A stretch of DNA of 48,094 nucleotides from Amphimedon queenslandica (GCF_000090795.2 NW_003546373.1:100837-148930); one strand, 5' to 3'. Counted from the stretch's first letter, positions 10,648 to 22,566 are shown. The notes: generated by a model from the sequence alone, not told the origin. Numbers and translations: made by a program.

Positions 10648-11680
10648 TCTCATTTTTGCTTGCACCTACCCTCTTTCATGGTCAATTGATCTATGATAGA
10701 AAGCTTTTGTAAGCAATAAATGGAAATGTGGCAATGCAGGATTATCTTGATAGTCGATACATGTTTATAATTATGCATACTGAGAGATGATGAGAGTAGA
10801 TATGCATTACAGGTACACACTATATATTTTGCTTTGGCTTCTCAATTGCAGCAATATAATGCATGTATCATTAAAGAAGAAATGAAGGCAATAGGATTTT
10901 TCCAGTTCTATCATCTAATGGCAATGTTCATTGTTGTTGTTGCAGAAATTAATTTATTTATACCTCAAAGTATCAAAAGGTACACTTTGACAGTAAGGCA
11001 ATCATCAGTAAACACTAGAGCCTCAGCAGTCAGCACATACACTTTAAGTAACTTGAAACTATTCATCATGTAATTTGAGTACATGTATTACATACACTGA
11101 CACCTCTAATAAGTGATAATAATTATAACTTCTTTAACAGTTAAAAAAATTTTAATGTATATCAGCTAAAACAGTGAACATTCATGCAATAAAAAATTGG
11201 TGTCCCAAAAGTTTCTTTATTCTGAGATTCCACTGTACATGTATGTATGATTTTGTTTTTTATTTTTGATGCAATTGCATGGCATATGCTATGTGTTGAT
11301 GTACATGTATACATTTTATCATGTTTTGATGGAGCATTATGTATTTTTAAGAAAAGTATGCACTCTGTTACATAAAAAAATGACATTAAGTTACCGTATT
11401 AAATGTCTCATAGATTAATACACAACTCTGTATAAATAATTCATTGATACAGTATATAGTTGTTTTTGCAAATTCTTAGAATTATAGTGTATAATCATAA
11501 ACGGCAATACTCCTAGATTACCACAACTGATCATGTGCTCCATTACTATTCTCCCCACAGTTTGCTCACTTCCTCTTATGCGTACAGGCAAAAGCATATT
11601 ATAGTTAATACAAAACATGTACTCTTATCATATTCAGAGTCCTTCTTACCTATTTTATTCTATAAATTTTTTATGTATTT
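10648..11680. other. leader region of unit 2, middle part
   Basis: Continuation of the conserved blocks, including the copy of the unit-1 1150-1290 block at about 10838-11070. In this unit that block is open for 79 codons, but the frame is broken in unit 1, so I do not call it a gene. The empty target site for the 1682 MITE is near 11409. Confidence 0.5.
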
Positions 11681-12123
11681 AGGCAGTTCCAATAAAATTA
11701 CTTGGTTTACGGATCCGACCGACTCCAATTTTTGGAAAATCAAAATAAATTTAAATTTTCTAATGCGCATGCGCAGTACCACGTGGTGGGTGTGGCTAGA
11801 TTCAAAATGGCGCTAAATGTATTTGTTACTGTTAAAAGAGCAAGCTCCTCTATCTTACCTTCCACTGTATGTCAAACCTCTGTGGCATCTACTGTTTGGG
11901 ACTTGTTAGAGCAGCCATTCATGTTAAATAAGCCTACACTCACAGAAGTTGCTAGAGTATTTTGATAGTTTGTTTTAAAAAGTTGTGGTTAACTAACAAT
12001 TATTAAAGTTAATTAATGAGTAGTTAATTAATTTCATTGTTTATATTTTAATTTATTCCGACCGGCCTGCTCTATTTTAGAGAAAAAAAAACCGTAAAAC
12101 AAGTAATTTAGTTTGAATTGCCT
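11681..12123. mobile_element. 443-bp TIR element unique to unit 2
   Basis: Ends are 24-bp inverted repeats: left begins AGGCAGTTCC, right is the complement of AGGCAATTCA, about 20 of 24 positions agreeing. In unit 1 the same spot (about 2006) runs straight through 'gtattcattggctcc'. Inside is a short frame from about 11808 (MALNVFVTVKR..., stop near 11963). This could be a captured fragment; I do not recognise it. Family not assigned; the target duplication is short or eroded. Confidence 0.65.
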
Positions 12124-13248
12124 TATTGGCTCCTCTACATGTAATGTACATGTATATCAAACATGAAAGCTTCATAGTCAATGCACAGCTAAGCATGATT
12201 CATTTTCAAGCTTTATATAATTGGGTGGTTCCCTCTTCACATTATGCTCACTGCTTTATTCTGATCATATCACCCACTGGTAGTAAAGAAAGACAAAGCC
12301 TTTTATTTTGCACTGCACTGAACACAAGAAGTACTATTAAACAGCAAATTATTGATAATCTTTGATAATAAAAGCAATTAATTTTTGTGTGAGTGCCAGC
12401 CTGTTAATTGTTAGACGCAAATAAACTATTGTTGCTAGAAATTGTTTATTAGAATAAATAGGGAGAGCACAGCACACAATTAACCTATAATGGGTTGTTT
12501 AGGCTCGCCCCTTTAATGTTCTACATTACTTCTAGTAATTTAAAGCTTAGTACACGACATGCATTTACATGTGATTGTCATACTGCCAAGAGTGATAATT
12601 AGCTAGGGAGATCAAGTGTCTAAGTTTCTCATAGTAGCTGAGATCATAATATCTATGCTGAGATGGGTGCATGGCTAGACCCACCCTCTGCTAGCCACAC
12701 AAGACTATAAATTATAACATGCAGACACGTAGATATAAATAATGTGACTGTTTATATCAGTTTAATAAAGACATAATGTTGTTGACGACAAAGACAGACT
12801 ATTGTATTAATTAAAACTATAGAAAAATATTATCTTTGGTAGATCAGTCTAAAAGTGTATAATGATCAGACCAGGAATCCACCCCTCTGGGATCAGACTA
12901 GACCAGGATCAGACCACCAGGCTGATCAGCACCCCATTCTACCAATTATTCCACCCCTCTGAGTAATAAGATATTATAATGATATTCAGTGTTTTTTTTA
13001 GTATCTTTCAGTAGCTATACACTGATACACCCATCCTTTATAGAGGTATAGTTACATTGTTCATTTCAATTTACAGTGGAAAAGACTTGTTGCTGTATTT
13101 GAAATTTGCAGGGCTAGAAGGCTCTTCTCTTTTAAAGTCCTGCTATCTTTATTGTGGTGCATGTAAGTCATACATGTAACTGAAATAGTTACACCTTAAG
13201 TTACCTAATTCTCTCATTGTCCTCCATAAATACCATAGTACATACAAG
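12124..13248. other. unit 2 flank and upstream region of the NLR gene
   Basis: Up to about 12469 this is unit-2 leader. From 12470 onward the sequence has no counterpart in the other units and belongs to the NLR cassette. A small internal repeat of 'gatcagaccagg' and 'ccacccctctg' type lies at 12863-12965. No clear TATA box was identified. An in-frame TAG at 13186 limits the NLR frame upstream. Confidence 0.5.
12448..12469 (+). repeat. 22-bp direct repeat, left boundary of NLR cassette
   Basis: Begins attagaataaatagggag and is repeated exactly at 18127-18148. In unit 1 the corresponding place (about 2353) has a single, near-identical copy that continues into 'gagttggaaaccgtatgg', the same sequence found after the right-hand copy. 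Confidence 0.8.
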
Positions 13249-16200
13249 ATGGTTGATGTCACTCAATGGAGAGTGAGTATTGGATTATGGAACTGCTGCC
13301 AAGCTGCCTCCAGTAGACCAGCTGATGGCCACAACTTTCACTCATTCAAAGATGCTATAAACAGCAAGTCAGGCCACAGTACTATATCAGGAGAGAAGAC
13401 ACCCAAACAGCTAGCAGCTCTATCTTTTATTGTTTCTCTTTTTTTATTATTATTAAGTATCAAGCTCATTCTTTTTCCTCCATCTGGTAAACAAGCTAGC
13501 TACTACATAATTTATAATAATCATACTGTGCATGTATTTACAATAGGTATAATTCCTATTACTGTGAAGATCTGCCTAGGCCTCCAGTCATTAGTCTTGT
13601 TTATAGCTAGATCTAGATCTACAATTGGCAGTAGCTCTGACCTGATCTACTATTTGGTTTTACTTCTCCTCCTCTTATCTGGAGATGTTGAACTCAATCC
13701 TGGTCCTATGATTGATGACCAACCTGATATTTTCCTATTACTTCAATGGCTTGAACCGCTTGTTGACTGGCAACCTTTTGGTCTTCTTTTACCTGGAATA
13801 AAACAACAAGATATTACAATAATTATAAAACAAATTAATTCTGAACATCAAAAACTAGCTTTATTCACAAAATGGTTAAATACAAACCCTGTCGCAACAT
13901 GGAGAGATGTACTCAATGCATTGACTAAAAGAGAAGAGGTCAATTTATTGCAAACTATTAATGCCCAGTTACAAATACACCAACGTACAAGAGGTAAATA
14001 AATGATCATGCATCTAATTAATAAATCTGTTGCTACATTAACACACTCATTAACTGATAACACTACTATAGATCATACGACAGAACCTATTGCAGCAACT
14101 GATTTAACAGTAGTTGAAGAGAATCGCTTCACTCATGACAGTAATACTGACATTACATCAGGTATAAAATGTATATAAACTATTGATCCTACCTTTGCTA
14201 AATGCTAATAATAGGTAATAATGACACTCCTACTAGTACACCAGTAGTATCTACTGTATCATCATCAGTTTATAAAACTGTTACCAGTGCTACAACATCA
14301 GGTGAGTATACCCTTATTACACTCGTTATAACTGATGAGTACTGCAGGTGATTCAAAGGATATATTAAGGACTCATTCCAGTAAACTCACTGATGTTATT
14401 ACTACTAACCTTTACAGAGTAACTGATGCACTGTATGCTGAAGGACTGATACCACTGGATACCAAAGACAATATACAAACAGCAACAGGAATATCTGATC
14501 ATAGGAAATCAAGTCAATTAGTGTCTGTGCTACAACGACTGTTGGAATCTTCTCTTAATCCAGAACAGTATCTTATTGATATATGTCAAGTATTGATAAA
14601 CCAACAACATCATACACTAACAGATATTGCTACCTCTATATCACACCAGCTAGGTGAGTGTGTGTGACATTATGTACTCTTGGTAATACCTTATTACTGA
14701 GATTAGCCTATACCTGATGTACTATCATTGTTTAATTTCTGCATGCATTCTTTCTATATCATGTTTTGATCAATAGGTCAGTCTGATGAAACTAAATTCA
14801 TTAGTTCAATACCTGATGATGTTCAAGGATATGCTGAAAATATGAAACAACACTACATACACCAACCTGTTGTTGCTACAGACTGGCCACCAAGAATTGG
14901 AAAAGATTTTTTTGGAAGACTAGCACTAGTAAAAAAACAAGATTCCAGGAGACAAGCAGAATCAGCTTGGCATCTGCTAAGAGGAAAAGTTGATGAAACA
15001 GTTCAACTAACTGAAAACAAAGAGATAAGTGTTGACGACATCCTGCAACCCACAGATAGCTCTCTGTCTCTAAGAGTAGTAATAGACGGTCCTCCTGGTA
15101 TTGGCAAGACAACACTCTGTCGTAAACTGTTAAAAATGTGGGCTAATGGAACACTTTTACACCAACATTATTACTTGGTAATTTACTGTCCTTTAAGGAA
15201 TAGCAAGATAACTACAGCTACTACACTAGCTGACCTGTTTGAATATAAAAGTTCCAAACTTTCAAAAGTAGTTGGTTGGTTTTCAGATAGAGATGGAGAA
15301 GGATTACTGATAATCTTTGATGGTTGGGATGAACTAAGTGAACAACTCAGACAGTCTTCATTGGCTACTAGTATTATTCATAGAAAGCAGTTAGACCAAT
15401 GTTCAGTAATTGTTACCTCTCGTAGCTATGCCTCCTCTTCACTTTTAAAAATGGATACTATCAGTAGGCATGTTCAAGTTATTGGGTTTTCTAAGCATGA
15501 CATATCAACAGTAATTATACAAACAATTCAAGAAGATACAAAATTAGCACAAGAACTCATAAAATACTTTGCCCTTACTGCAGACAATAGTGAAAGTAAA
15601 CAAGTTAAATTACCAACTGATAAAAGCTCACAACTAGCAGTGAGCCTTATTAATGATCTAAAACTACGAAATGATGTCAAATCATTGTGCTATGTACCAC
15701 TAGTCTGTTCCATGGTCATCTTAGTTTATTGTAAGGAAGGAGGACACTTACCAAAAACACTCACTCAACTGTATGAGAACTTTATTTTACAAACTATCAG
15801 AAGACATTTGGAAAAACAGGACATTAACCCACATACTTTAGGTAGTCTTTCTTCATTACCATCACAATTAGCTAAACCTTTACAAGAGATGTGTCAGTTA
15901 GCTTATACTAACCTGGTTAATACAAGAATGACATTCTATTCACATCAACTACAGTCGCTGAGTGAAGCAATCAAAGAAAAATATCTTGGATTGATGACAA
16001 AATTTATAAATTATGATGAGGAGGAGTATCAGTTCCTTCACTTGAGTATACAGGAATTTCTAGCTGCATGGTGGATAGCTAAGCATGAGGAGAAGACAGA
16101 GGAAGTGTTTAAGGATCACTTTAATAATGATCACTTTCGAATGTGTCTGAGGTTTGTGGCAGGTCTAACTCACCTTGAACATGAGAGCTACCAACAGTAT

Positions 16201-17979
16201 TTTAATAAAAAACTTGACTTACATAAGATGAAGCCATTGTTTTGGTTTGGGAGTTTTCATCTCTCCTACTTTTATCAGAATCCCGAAATTAGCTTAAAAT
16301 ATATTACAGTTGATGGTCCTTTGGACAATATTCCCATTCTTCTTTTTCAACTCCTGTATGAATCACAGAACAAAACATTATGTCAAGTATTAGCACAATC
16401 CATCAACAACCACTCACTGTATCTTGATACTGAATCAGCACATCTATCATTGTTTGACTTGTTGTGTCTCAGTTATTGTATAAACAATTCCAACACAACA
16501 TGGAATCACTTGGACCTGAGGCGTACATCTAACCAGGAACTATCAGTTATTGCTGCTGGGCTAACCAATAACTCACTACAGACCCAGTGTAAGAGACTAG
16601 ATTTAAGGATGTATGAACCCACCAATAACTCAATACATAAATTATTACAACCATCATCAATTCTATGTAATATTCAGGAGTGCTACTGTAAGTTCGTATT
16701 AGATATTTTTCAAGTTAAATTTATTTTGTTACAGTTCCTCAATCTTCCTAAAGTGACAATACTACACTTAGAAATAAATGATTCTCTTAAAAATGCATAC
16801 TCTAAAGACAAGTGCACTGAACTTGAAAAATGTATAGAAATGAATTCAACACTACGAGAAATGTTAATTCACTATACTGGAAGTAATGAAATAACAGCCA
16901 TTATCAGTGTCATTAAAGGAGTAGCAAGAAATAAAACAATAACATCATTAACACTAGAAATACATGATTTTCTTATTAAAACACTTCTTCCTCCTCCTCT
17001 TCTATCTGATGGAGTAATAGAGCAGTTACTAAAGGACAACAACACATTACAAGCTCTTTCACTGGACATACCTGATAAACTCCTACCATCATCACTGAAT
17101 ATAGTAGAGGTGAACACACCATTGACTGCTCTAGGGATAGGAGGATGGAGTATCAATAAATTGATGACATCATCACTCCTTCCACATATCAAAGGATTAC
17201 ACTGTCTGATACTATATGATCCATACCCACCACATCTTCTATTTCTCTCTCATTCCAGTCTACATACACTTACTTTACAACGACTAGACACAGCTGAGAG
17301 TGCTATTGAACTATTTACTATTCTAAAAACCAATACTACACTTAAAACTCTGAGTGTGGAGATTTTCAACAGAGTATATACCAGCAGTATGGGTACTAGT
17401 CTACAAGACATGCTAATGCAAAACCAAACACTGAAATACCTTAAGATTATGTCTTATTACGAGTGCAAGTATGGAAGGTTCATTCCTAGTTCATTCCTGT
17501 CCTTTCTATCAACTGGTCTTAGACACAACACTAGTCTACAGCACTTGAGAGTATGTATTCCACTGAATGAAGGGATAAAAAGTTTTATTAATGTCATATC
17601 TCTAATGAACAATCTCACAGAACTTGCAATATTTTTTGAACCAGATCATTTATGTAGTTGGGAAGAGAACGTACAAGTAATCACACCATTGCTATATGAA
17701 CAGGTAGTACCTGCTGTTACTAACATGTTACAGTCACATACAACCATCAGACTACTGAAGTTAGGACATGCACATGACAATAAGTCATCTCAACCTAACT
17801 GGATAGAGCTAGTACAACATTTATATGAAACTATCTTCATTCATCCATCACTTGAATATATTGGAATTAGATACACTCTACTCCTGATGAAAACTCTTAA
17901 TCATCAAAAGAAAACATTGATTGATAGACATAAAAGAGAACAGCCACAAAAACTGCTACCAATAGTAAGACTTTATTAG
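13249..17979 (+). CDS. NLR: 2A-like / Death / CARD-like / NACHT / LRR receptor
   Basis: Five exons with consistent phase-1 junctions: 13249-13993, 14072-14161, 14215-14301, 14348-14653 and 14777-17979; predicted 1476 residues. Residues 1-153 hold hydrophobic segments (about 55-76, 95-121 and 132-143) ending in LLLLLLSGDVELNPGP (core 145-153, nt 13681-13707), a perfect 2A-like D-V-E-x-N-P-G-P motif. Ribosome skipping before the last Pro would release the NLR. Residues ~158-243 resemble a Death domain (LVDWQPFG..., ...WLNTNPVATWRDVL). Exons 2-3 are Ser/Thr-rich linkers. Exon 4 (~308-409) is a helical CARD/death-fold-like domain. NACHT: Walker A GPPGIGKTT (514-522), Walker B LLIIFDGWDEL (586-596), then VIVTSRS. 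FLHLSIQEFLAAWW is the typical NLR helical segment. Leucine-rich repeats fill roughly the last 500 residues. Role by family: a cytosolic innate-immune sensor that oligomerises via NACHT. Frame intact. Start is the first ATG after an in-frame stop at 13186. Confidence 0.92.
13681..13707 (+). promoter_or_regulatory. 2A-like ribosome-skipping motif GDVELNPGP
   Basis: Nine codons exactly matching the 2A core, preceded by a leucine-rich hydrophobic run, as in the 2A-like sequences reported at the N-termini of sea-urchin and sponge NLR proteins and in some non-LTR retrotransposons. Skipping is predicted between Gly152 and Pro153. An ATG follows directly. Activity is inferred, not shown. Confidence 0.85.
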
Positions 17980-18126
17980 CTATGTGTAATTCAGTATTAT
18001 TATTACTATTACAGTGCATGAAAACAATTATGTGCTAGTCTATGAAAAATTAACTTATATTTTATAACAATAATAACAAATTATTATTACTATTGGCTTG
18101 GAATCAGGTTATGAAGCAGCCAGTAG
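17980..18126. other. 3' flank of the NLR gene
   Basis: AT-rich sequence with ATTATTATTA runs between the NLR stop and the right-hand 22-bp repeat. No obvious AATAAA before the cassette edge; the first one lies within the repeat itself (gaataaatag). Confidence 0.4.
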
Positions 18127-18148
18127 ATTAGAATAAATAGGGAGAGCA
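18127..18148 (+). repeat. 22-bp direct repeat, right boundary of NLR cassette
   Basis: Exact repeat of 12448-12469. Beyond it the unit-2 leader resumes with 'gagttggaaaccgtatgg', collinear with unit 1 from about 2375. Confidence 0.8.
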
Positions 18149-19270
18149 GAGTTGGAAACCGTATGGACAATTTATTACACTGCTTGCAATAGTTTGTTCA
18201 AATTTTAGAGCCATTGGTTTCTAGAGCACTTCCTTCCGTAATGCAATGCCCCATGAAAGTTCCCACGTACAGTATAATATGATAGCATAATAATGTTACA
18301 AAAAATAAAGCCAAAAGCATTCCCCAGTCTGTTATACCTCAAAATGTCAGTTAATGGTTTATACTTTGACACTAACATTTATCCTATGTTTGTGTGCTCT
18401 TTCTATTTTGGACTTACAGGGATCTGCTTTTATAATGATGTACAACATTGCTTTTTTGATAAAGTTTTACATTTGGTTTTCAATTTATGCACATTTTTAT
18501 GACACTAAAACTTTAGGATTAATATAATAGCAGGTGTACTTATTATTATGAAATTACTTTTGCAAATTCTTAGAATTTATTGTTTACTCAGTAAAAACCA
18601 CAGTACATGCTCCCCAAGTTCACTTTTTACTCCCTCTGTTATATTTCACTGTGTGTATAAGGCATACAAGCAGGTACTTTCCTAAGCACCAATGCTTAGT
18701 TTACAATTAAAAACTTTCAATACTTTTGTCATATTCAGACTCTCTTTTTCCTATAGAACTATTCATATTGTTTTGTTAAGTTGTAAGTTCTATTATTATC
18801 AGTACAAGTCTGAAAACATACTGCATGTACCCTATCTATTATGTGTTAATGTTGATCTGCATAAGGAGGACAAAGTAATTGTCATTCACTCATTCATAAT
18901 GAATACATCTCTAATGGGTTTATGTAACTCTGAATTGATGCATTACATTCTTTATTGTTAAGAAGAATGCATGCAATAAACTTGTTGATCAAAAACAGTG
19001 GTTACCCTAAATCCTATTAGAACTGTAAATACATGAAGCACTGTTAATATTTTGGTTTATACACGTATCTGTTGGTTTATTTGGTTTCTGTTCTTTCTAA
19101 AAATGTTGATGTAAGAAATAAATGTATATACCGGTATGTACATACATGTTACTCATGCAGTAAAGAGTATTACCAAATGAATCTGTAAAAATGACCAAAT
19201 TTAGTCGAAAGGCCTCTAATGACAATAATAACTGTGGTAAAGCAACACAAACTATTCATTAATGACCATA
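18149..19270. other. leader region of unit 2, last part
   Basis: Collinear and very similar to unit 1 from 2375 to 3730. A short frame shared by both units (18692-18961, compare 2947-3180) reflects recent duplication and does not continue in units 3-5, so it is not called as a gene. Confidence 0.5.
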
Positions 19271-19271
19271 A

Positions 19272-19353
19272 AGCCAATGTGGGTGGGTATGAAACAGTTT
19301 CGCCTTTCGTAATCAACGATGAATTTCATTATACATTAGATATTCTATAAAAG
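19272..19353 (+). promoter_or_regulatory. promoter of SC2: CCAAT and TATA boxes
   Basis: GCCAATGTGGGT starts at about 19271 and TATAAAAG is at 19346-19353, again 86 bp before the ATG, the same spacing as SC1. Confidence 0.7.
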
Positions 19354-19431
19354 CTGTCACTTGTACTTATTTTGATACAAACTTATTCTTTCAAACCTTT
19401 GCTATTAATTTGTGCTATAGTTTCTTTTAAA

Positions 19432-20157
19432 ATGTTTTCCATTATTCTCCTTTGCTGTTTTCTTGTCGTTGCTTCAAGTGATGGTGCTGTAACTACAAAA
19501 AAAAGAGATGTAGCTGCTGTCACTGACTGGCTGTACAAAATCAACAAGAGGCATGGCTCTCAACTGGAAGTACGTCAAGACAACACTGCTTGTGAAAACC
19601 AGCTTCAAAGTGACCTTCCTTCCTATTGCAACTTAACAGAACTTACAGGTGGTCTCTCAAATCTTCCTGCTTCATCCCTCACTGATGCTCAGCTCACTAT
19701 TCTCAACAATGCTTATGCTCGAATTTGTGTCTCAGCTTGCATCAATCCAATTGACACCTACTACAATTGTATAGCAACAAATGATGATACCTTAAGGGAT
19801 TATCTCATTACCTTGATTCGTCAAGGTGTTTGTGGACAGGAGAGTGGAGACTATTGTGAGGTGAGGTACATAAGGCAATATGAAGGAAATTACACAAGTT
19901 TCCAACGTTTGTTAAATACCTGTACAATTACCTCTGGTGGAATATCCAGCTGCAGCTCTGCTTCCTCCACTTGTCTTGATAGTGTTAACACATTCAGTCA
20001 AAGGATGGGTTGTTGTACTGAGCCATATCTTGGATCTGGTGTCACCTCATGCAGTGGTGTTAGTGTGGATGAGCCTTGTACTGGAGTATCCAGTGCTACT
20101 GGACTAGTAGCTCCTGTCTTTGTGATGATACTCAGTTTGGTTGGATTTTTGGTCTGA
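19432..20157 (+). CDS. SC2: secreted cysteine-rich, probably GPI-anchored protein, paralogue 2
   Basis: Single exon, 241 residues from the first ATG. Signal peptide MFSIILLCCFLVVASS, TKKR and NKR dibasic sites, 14 body cysteines, and the same hydrophobic C-terminal tail. It shares CENQLQS...NLTELTGG with SC4, but INPIDTYYN and TITSGGIS with SC1, a mosaic pattern. It has two sequons, NLT and an extra NYT in the central region. AATAAA at 20290-20295 could serve as its polyadenylation signal. Family not recognised. Confidence 0.85.
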   Translation: MFSIILLCCFLVVASSDGAVTTKKRDVAAVTDWLYKINKRHGSQLEVRQDNTACENQLQSDLPSYCNLTELTGGLSNLPASSLTDAQLTILNNAYARICVSACINPIDTYYNCIATNDDTLRDYLITLIRQGVCGQESGDYCEVRYIRQYEGNYTSFQRLLNTCTITSGGISSCSSASSTCLDSVNTFSQRMGCCTEPYLGSGVTSCSGVSVDEPCTGVSSATGLVAPVFVMILSLVGFLV

Positions 20158-20862
20158 GCTAAGCTGCTATGCTGTGTGCTTGTGCCATGAACATTATAGA
20201 GACTATAGCTCTTGAACCGTAGTTTAGTTTTAGTTATATTAGTATGGAGTTTGAATTAGTTGTGAGGTTGTTTTTTGATATTTTTGATAAATAAAATCAG
20301 TTATCAGTTAATAATTAATAACAAATTGCCAAGTGATATTAAATTGCCAAGTGAATTGCGCCATGCAGATTGCATCAGAACTTCATTGAAGTGATATATT
20401 TACAAATATCATGGATAAATATAGTCTGGTTGAACTAGACTGATAACTACTTTAAGATTATTTCATTTTAATGCATCCTGCTTAATGAACAGCTCTGGCA
20501 CTGCTTTGACTGTTTTGATCTCAGGTTGCCAGCAACAAAGTTGCCTAGTAATGTTCACACATTAAACTCATGCATGCACTGGTTTAGCATTGATTTTACA
20601 ATGTAACATAGTTATGGGGTTAGTGTTGGTTAGTGTGAATGAGCCTTGTACTGGAGTCAGTGGCTAGTAGCTCCTGTCTTTGTAAGGAACTGATGATACT
20701 CAGTTTGATGGTTGGATTTATAGTCTGATTGTTGATATGGATGATGCATGCATCATCCTGCATCATGTCAACACAATTAACTGTTAGTAAGAGTTTTGGG
20801 TAAAGACATGCTATTCTTTAGTACACAGCCAAGAATTTTAAGTTGATTCATAGCTGATTTCA
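20158..20862. other. 3' flank of SC2
   Basis: Collinear with the flanks of SC3-SC5 ('tagtctggttgaactagact', 'gttgccagcaacaaagttgc'). Contains the orphan 3' end listed separately; otherwise no gene. Confidence 0.5.
20628..20729 (+). pseudogene. orphan 3' end of an SC gene (unit 2)
   Basis: Degenerate copy of the SC tail ('gagccttgtactggagtcag', 'tagctcctgtctttg', 'tgatgatactcagtttg') with internal deletions and an insertion. Same state as the orphan after SC5 (42245-42339). Confidence 0.65.
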
Positions 20863-21087
20863 ATGATGACCCAGCTTGACGCATCCCTGTATCATAGATT
20901 TTGGGCAGCCTGCAGGTGCGTGCAGCGTAGCATGATTGATACAATTTTGATTGTCAGCCATAAAGCTCATGATTATGATACAACCATGCTGGTGTATGGT
21001 AAGCTTACTGGTTCAGGCAGAGCAACAGACATGATTCAACACAACATTGATGCCAGTCAAAGTTGTATCAAAATAGACCGGGCTTGA
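20863..21087 (+). other. short ORF conserved upstream of PWWP exon 1 (unit 2)
   Basis: Open for 74 residues (MTQLDASLYHRFWAAC ... VYGKLTGSGRATDMIQHNID). Near-identical frames occur at 36837-37058 (unit 4) and 42472-42693 (unit 5, with a compensated frameshift near its start), always about 75 bp before the PWWP ATG. It may be part of the PWWP 5' untranslated region or promoter, or a small gene. I do not recognise it. Confidence 0.3.
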
Positions 21088-21814
21088 ATCAATAATAATA
21101 ATTTTAATTATTTATTCATTATCTGTTGGGCGTGGTTGATCAATTATTAACAATGAATGATAATTATTCAGAATGCATGGTGCCGACAGTTTTGTCACTG
21201 TGAATGCGGGGAAAGTCCTATTTCTAGTGATGATAAAAGTTCAGGACTAATCTCATCTGATTCCTTACGGAGAGTGAAGAGGCGAAAGAGGAAGCGTTCT
21301 ACAGAACCTGAGACTGAGTCGACTAGTACTACAACAGAGGAAAGGCCCTCTGTAGCCATGTTGAGCCTGATTTTGAACTCCCTTCAGAGTCTCCTCTATC
21401 ATTAAAGATGAAGCAGGACCAAGTGCAGTTGCTGATGAAGCTAGCACCTCACAAAATAAAGAACTGCTTGATAGCGACCATCAATCAATTATTAATAAAT
21501 CAGTGGAAATAATAAAAGACTAGACTAATAATGATGACATTTTTGCAGATACTTATGAAGAGGGTGCCAATGAAGTAGACGATTACTCTACACTTTTAAA
21601 AAGTATGTGACAGTGAGTCTGATGATGATGGTCTTACCTACTGTTAATTTCTGTAAAGGGGATTGGTCTAGTAAGTGACTACACGTTCAATGCATATGGA
21701 TTTGCTAATTTTTATAGTCTAATGTAAGGTTTTATTTTATTTTTATGCCATAGTAACTTATGTATTATTTATGAACATAATGTTTAAGAGGTACTATATA
21801 ATTTTTCTATTTTA

Positions 21815-22385
21815 TTACATTTTTATGGTAGAAAGAGTTGCCAATCAAAACAAGATTTTTGTGAATTTTCAAAGCAGTGCCGAATACATTGACCAAATTT
21901 TGTCAATAATGACTAAGAGAAATTTTTTTATTTTTTTAGATTTTCTGATGCATAATACATATCCTTATATATATTGTGTAGCTAATTCCAATCAAATTTA
22001 AATTTTTATGAATTTTTAAAGCTGCTTAAAAATTGGCCCAAAGTCCCTGTACCATTATGAAAAGATCTCAAACCAAATTTCATCAAAAATGACAAAAAGA
22101 GAATTCTACATTTTTATAATTTTTTAAATGCATATACATGCCCTTATGTTGTTTAGAAAATTTGAAGTACACGTAATTTCAATTGAATTTGGATTTTTAT
22201 GACTTTTTGAAGTTGCTCAAAAATTGGGCCAAAGTCCTTGCAAGGTCTTAAACCAAATTTGATCAAAAATGAATAGGAAAAAAATTATTGATATATATAT
22301 ATATACATGTACATATGTTGTGTAGAAAATTTGAGCTAATTCTAATCAAATTTGGATTTTTATGAATTTTAAAAGTTGTGTACTA
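21815..22385. repeat. satellite array, unit 2/3 boundary
   Basis: At least three monomers; 'agaaaatttg' recurs at about 22155 and 22323 (168 bp apart). Same family as 8857-9440. Confidence 0.8.
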
Positions 22386-22566
22386 ACATGATAATTGATA
22401 TAATTATACTGTAGAGATATTTCATTGGTTGACCGAGCACCTGTCATTAAATAGAACAGGAGGAGGAGAGAGAAGAGGAAGCACAAATATAAGAAACCAT
22501 CAGCTAGGAGGAGACCAATGAGACAACAGGTAATGATAGGTATGACGATAATGAATCCTTTATTAT

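Noticed and set aside
10834..11073. 79-codon frame with a hydrophobic stretch in the unit 2 leader
   Set aside because: Unit 1 has a stop in the same block and units 3-4 have other endings. Could be an exon relic but is not supportable as a gene.
13249..13707. Viral origin of the NPGP motif
   Set aside because: The motif is in frame with a host NLR and is preceded by a leucine-rich leader typical of cellular and retrotransposon 2A-like sequences; no viral genes are nearby.
16872..17192. Minus-strand 106-codon frame within the NLR gene
   Set aside because: Shadow of the long NLR coding exon; no independent support.
12448..18148. NLR segment as a processed retrogene
   Set aside because: Four introns with good splice sites are retained and there is no poly(A) tail, so insertion was at the DNA level.
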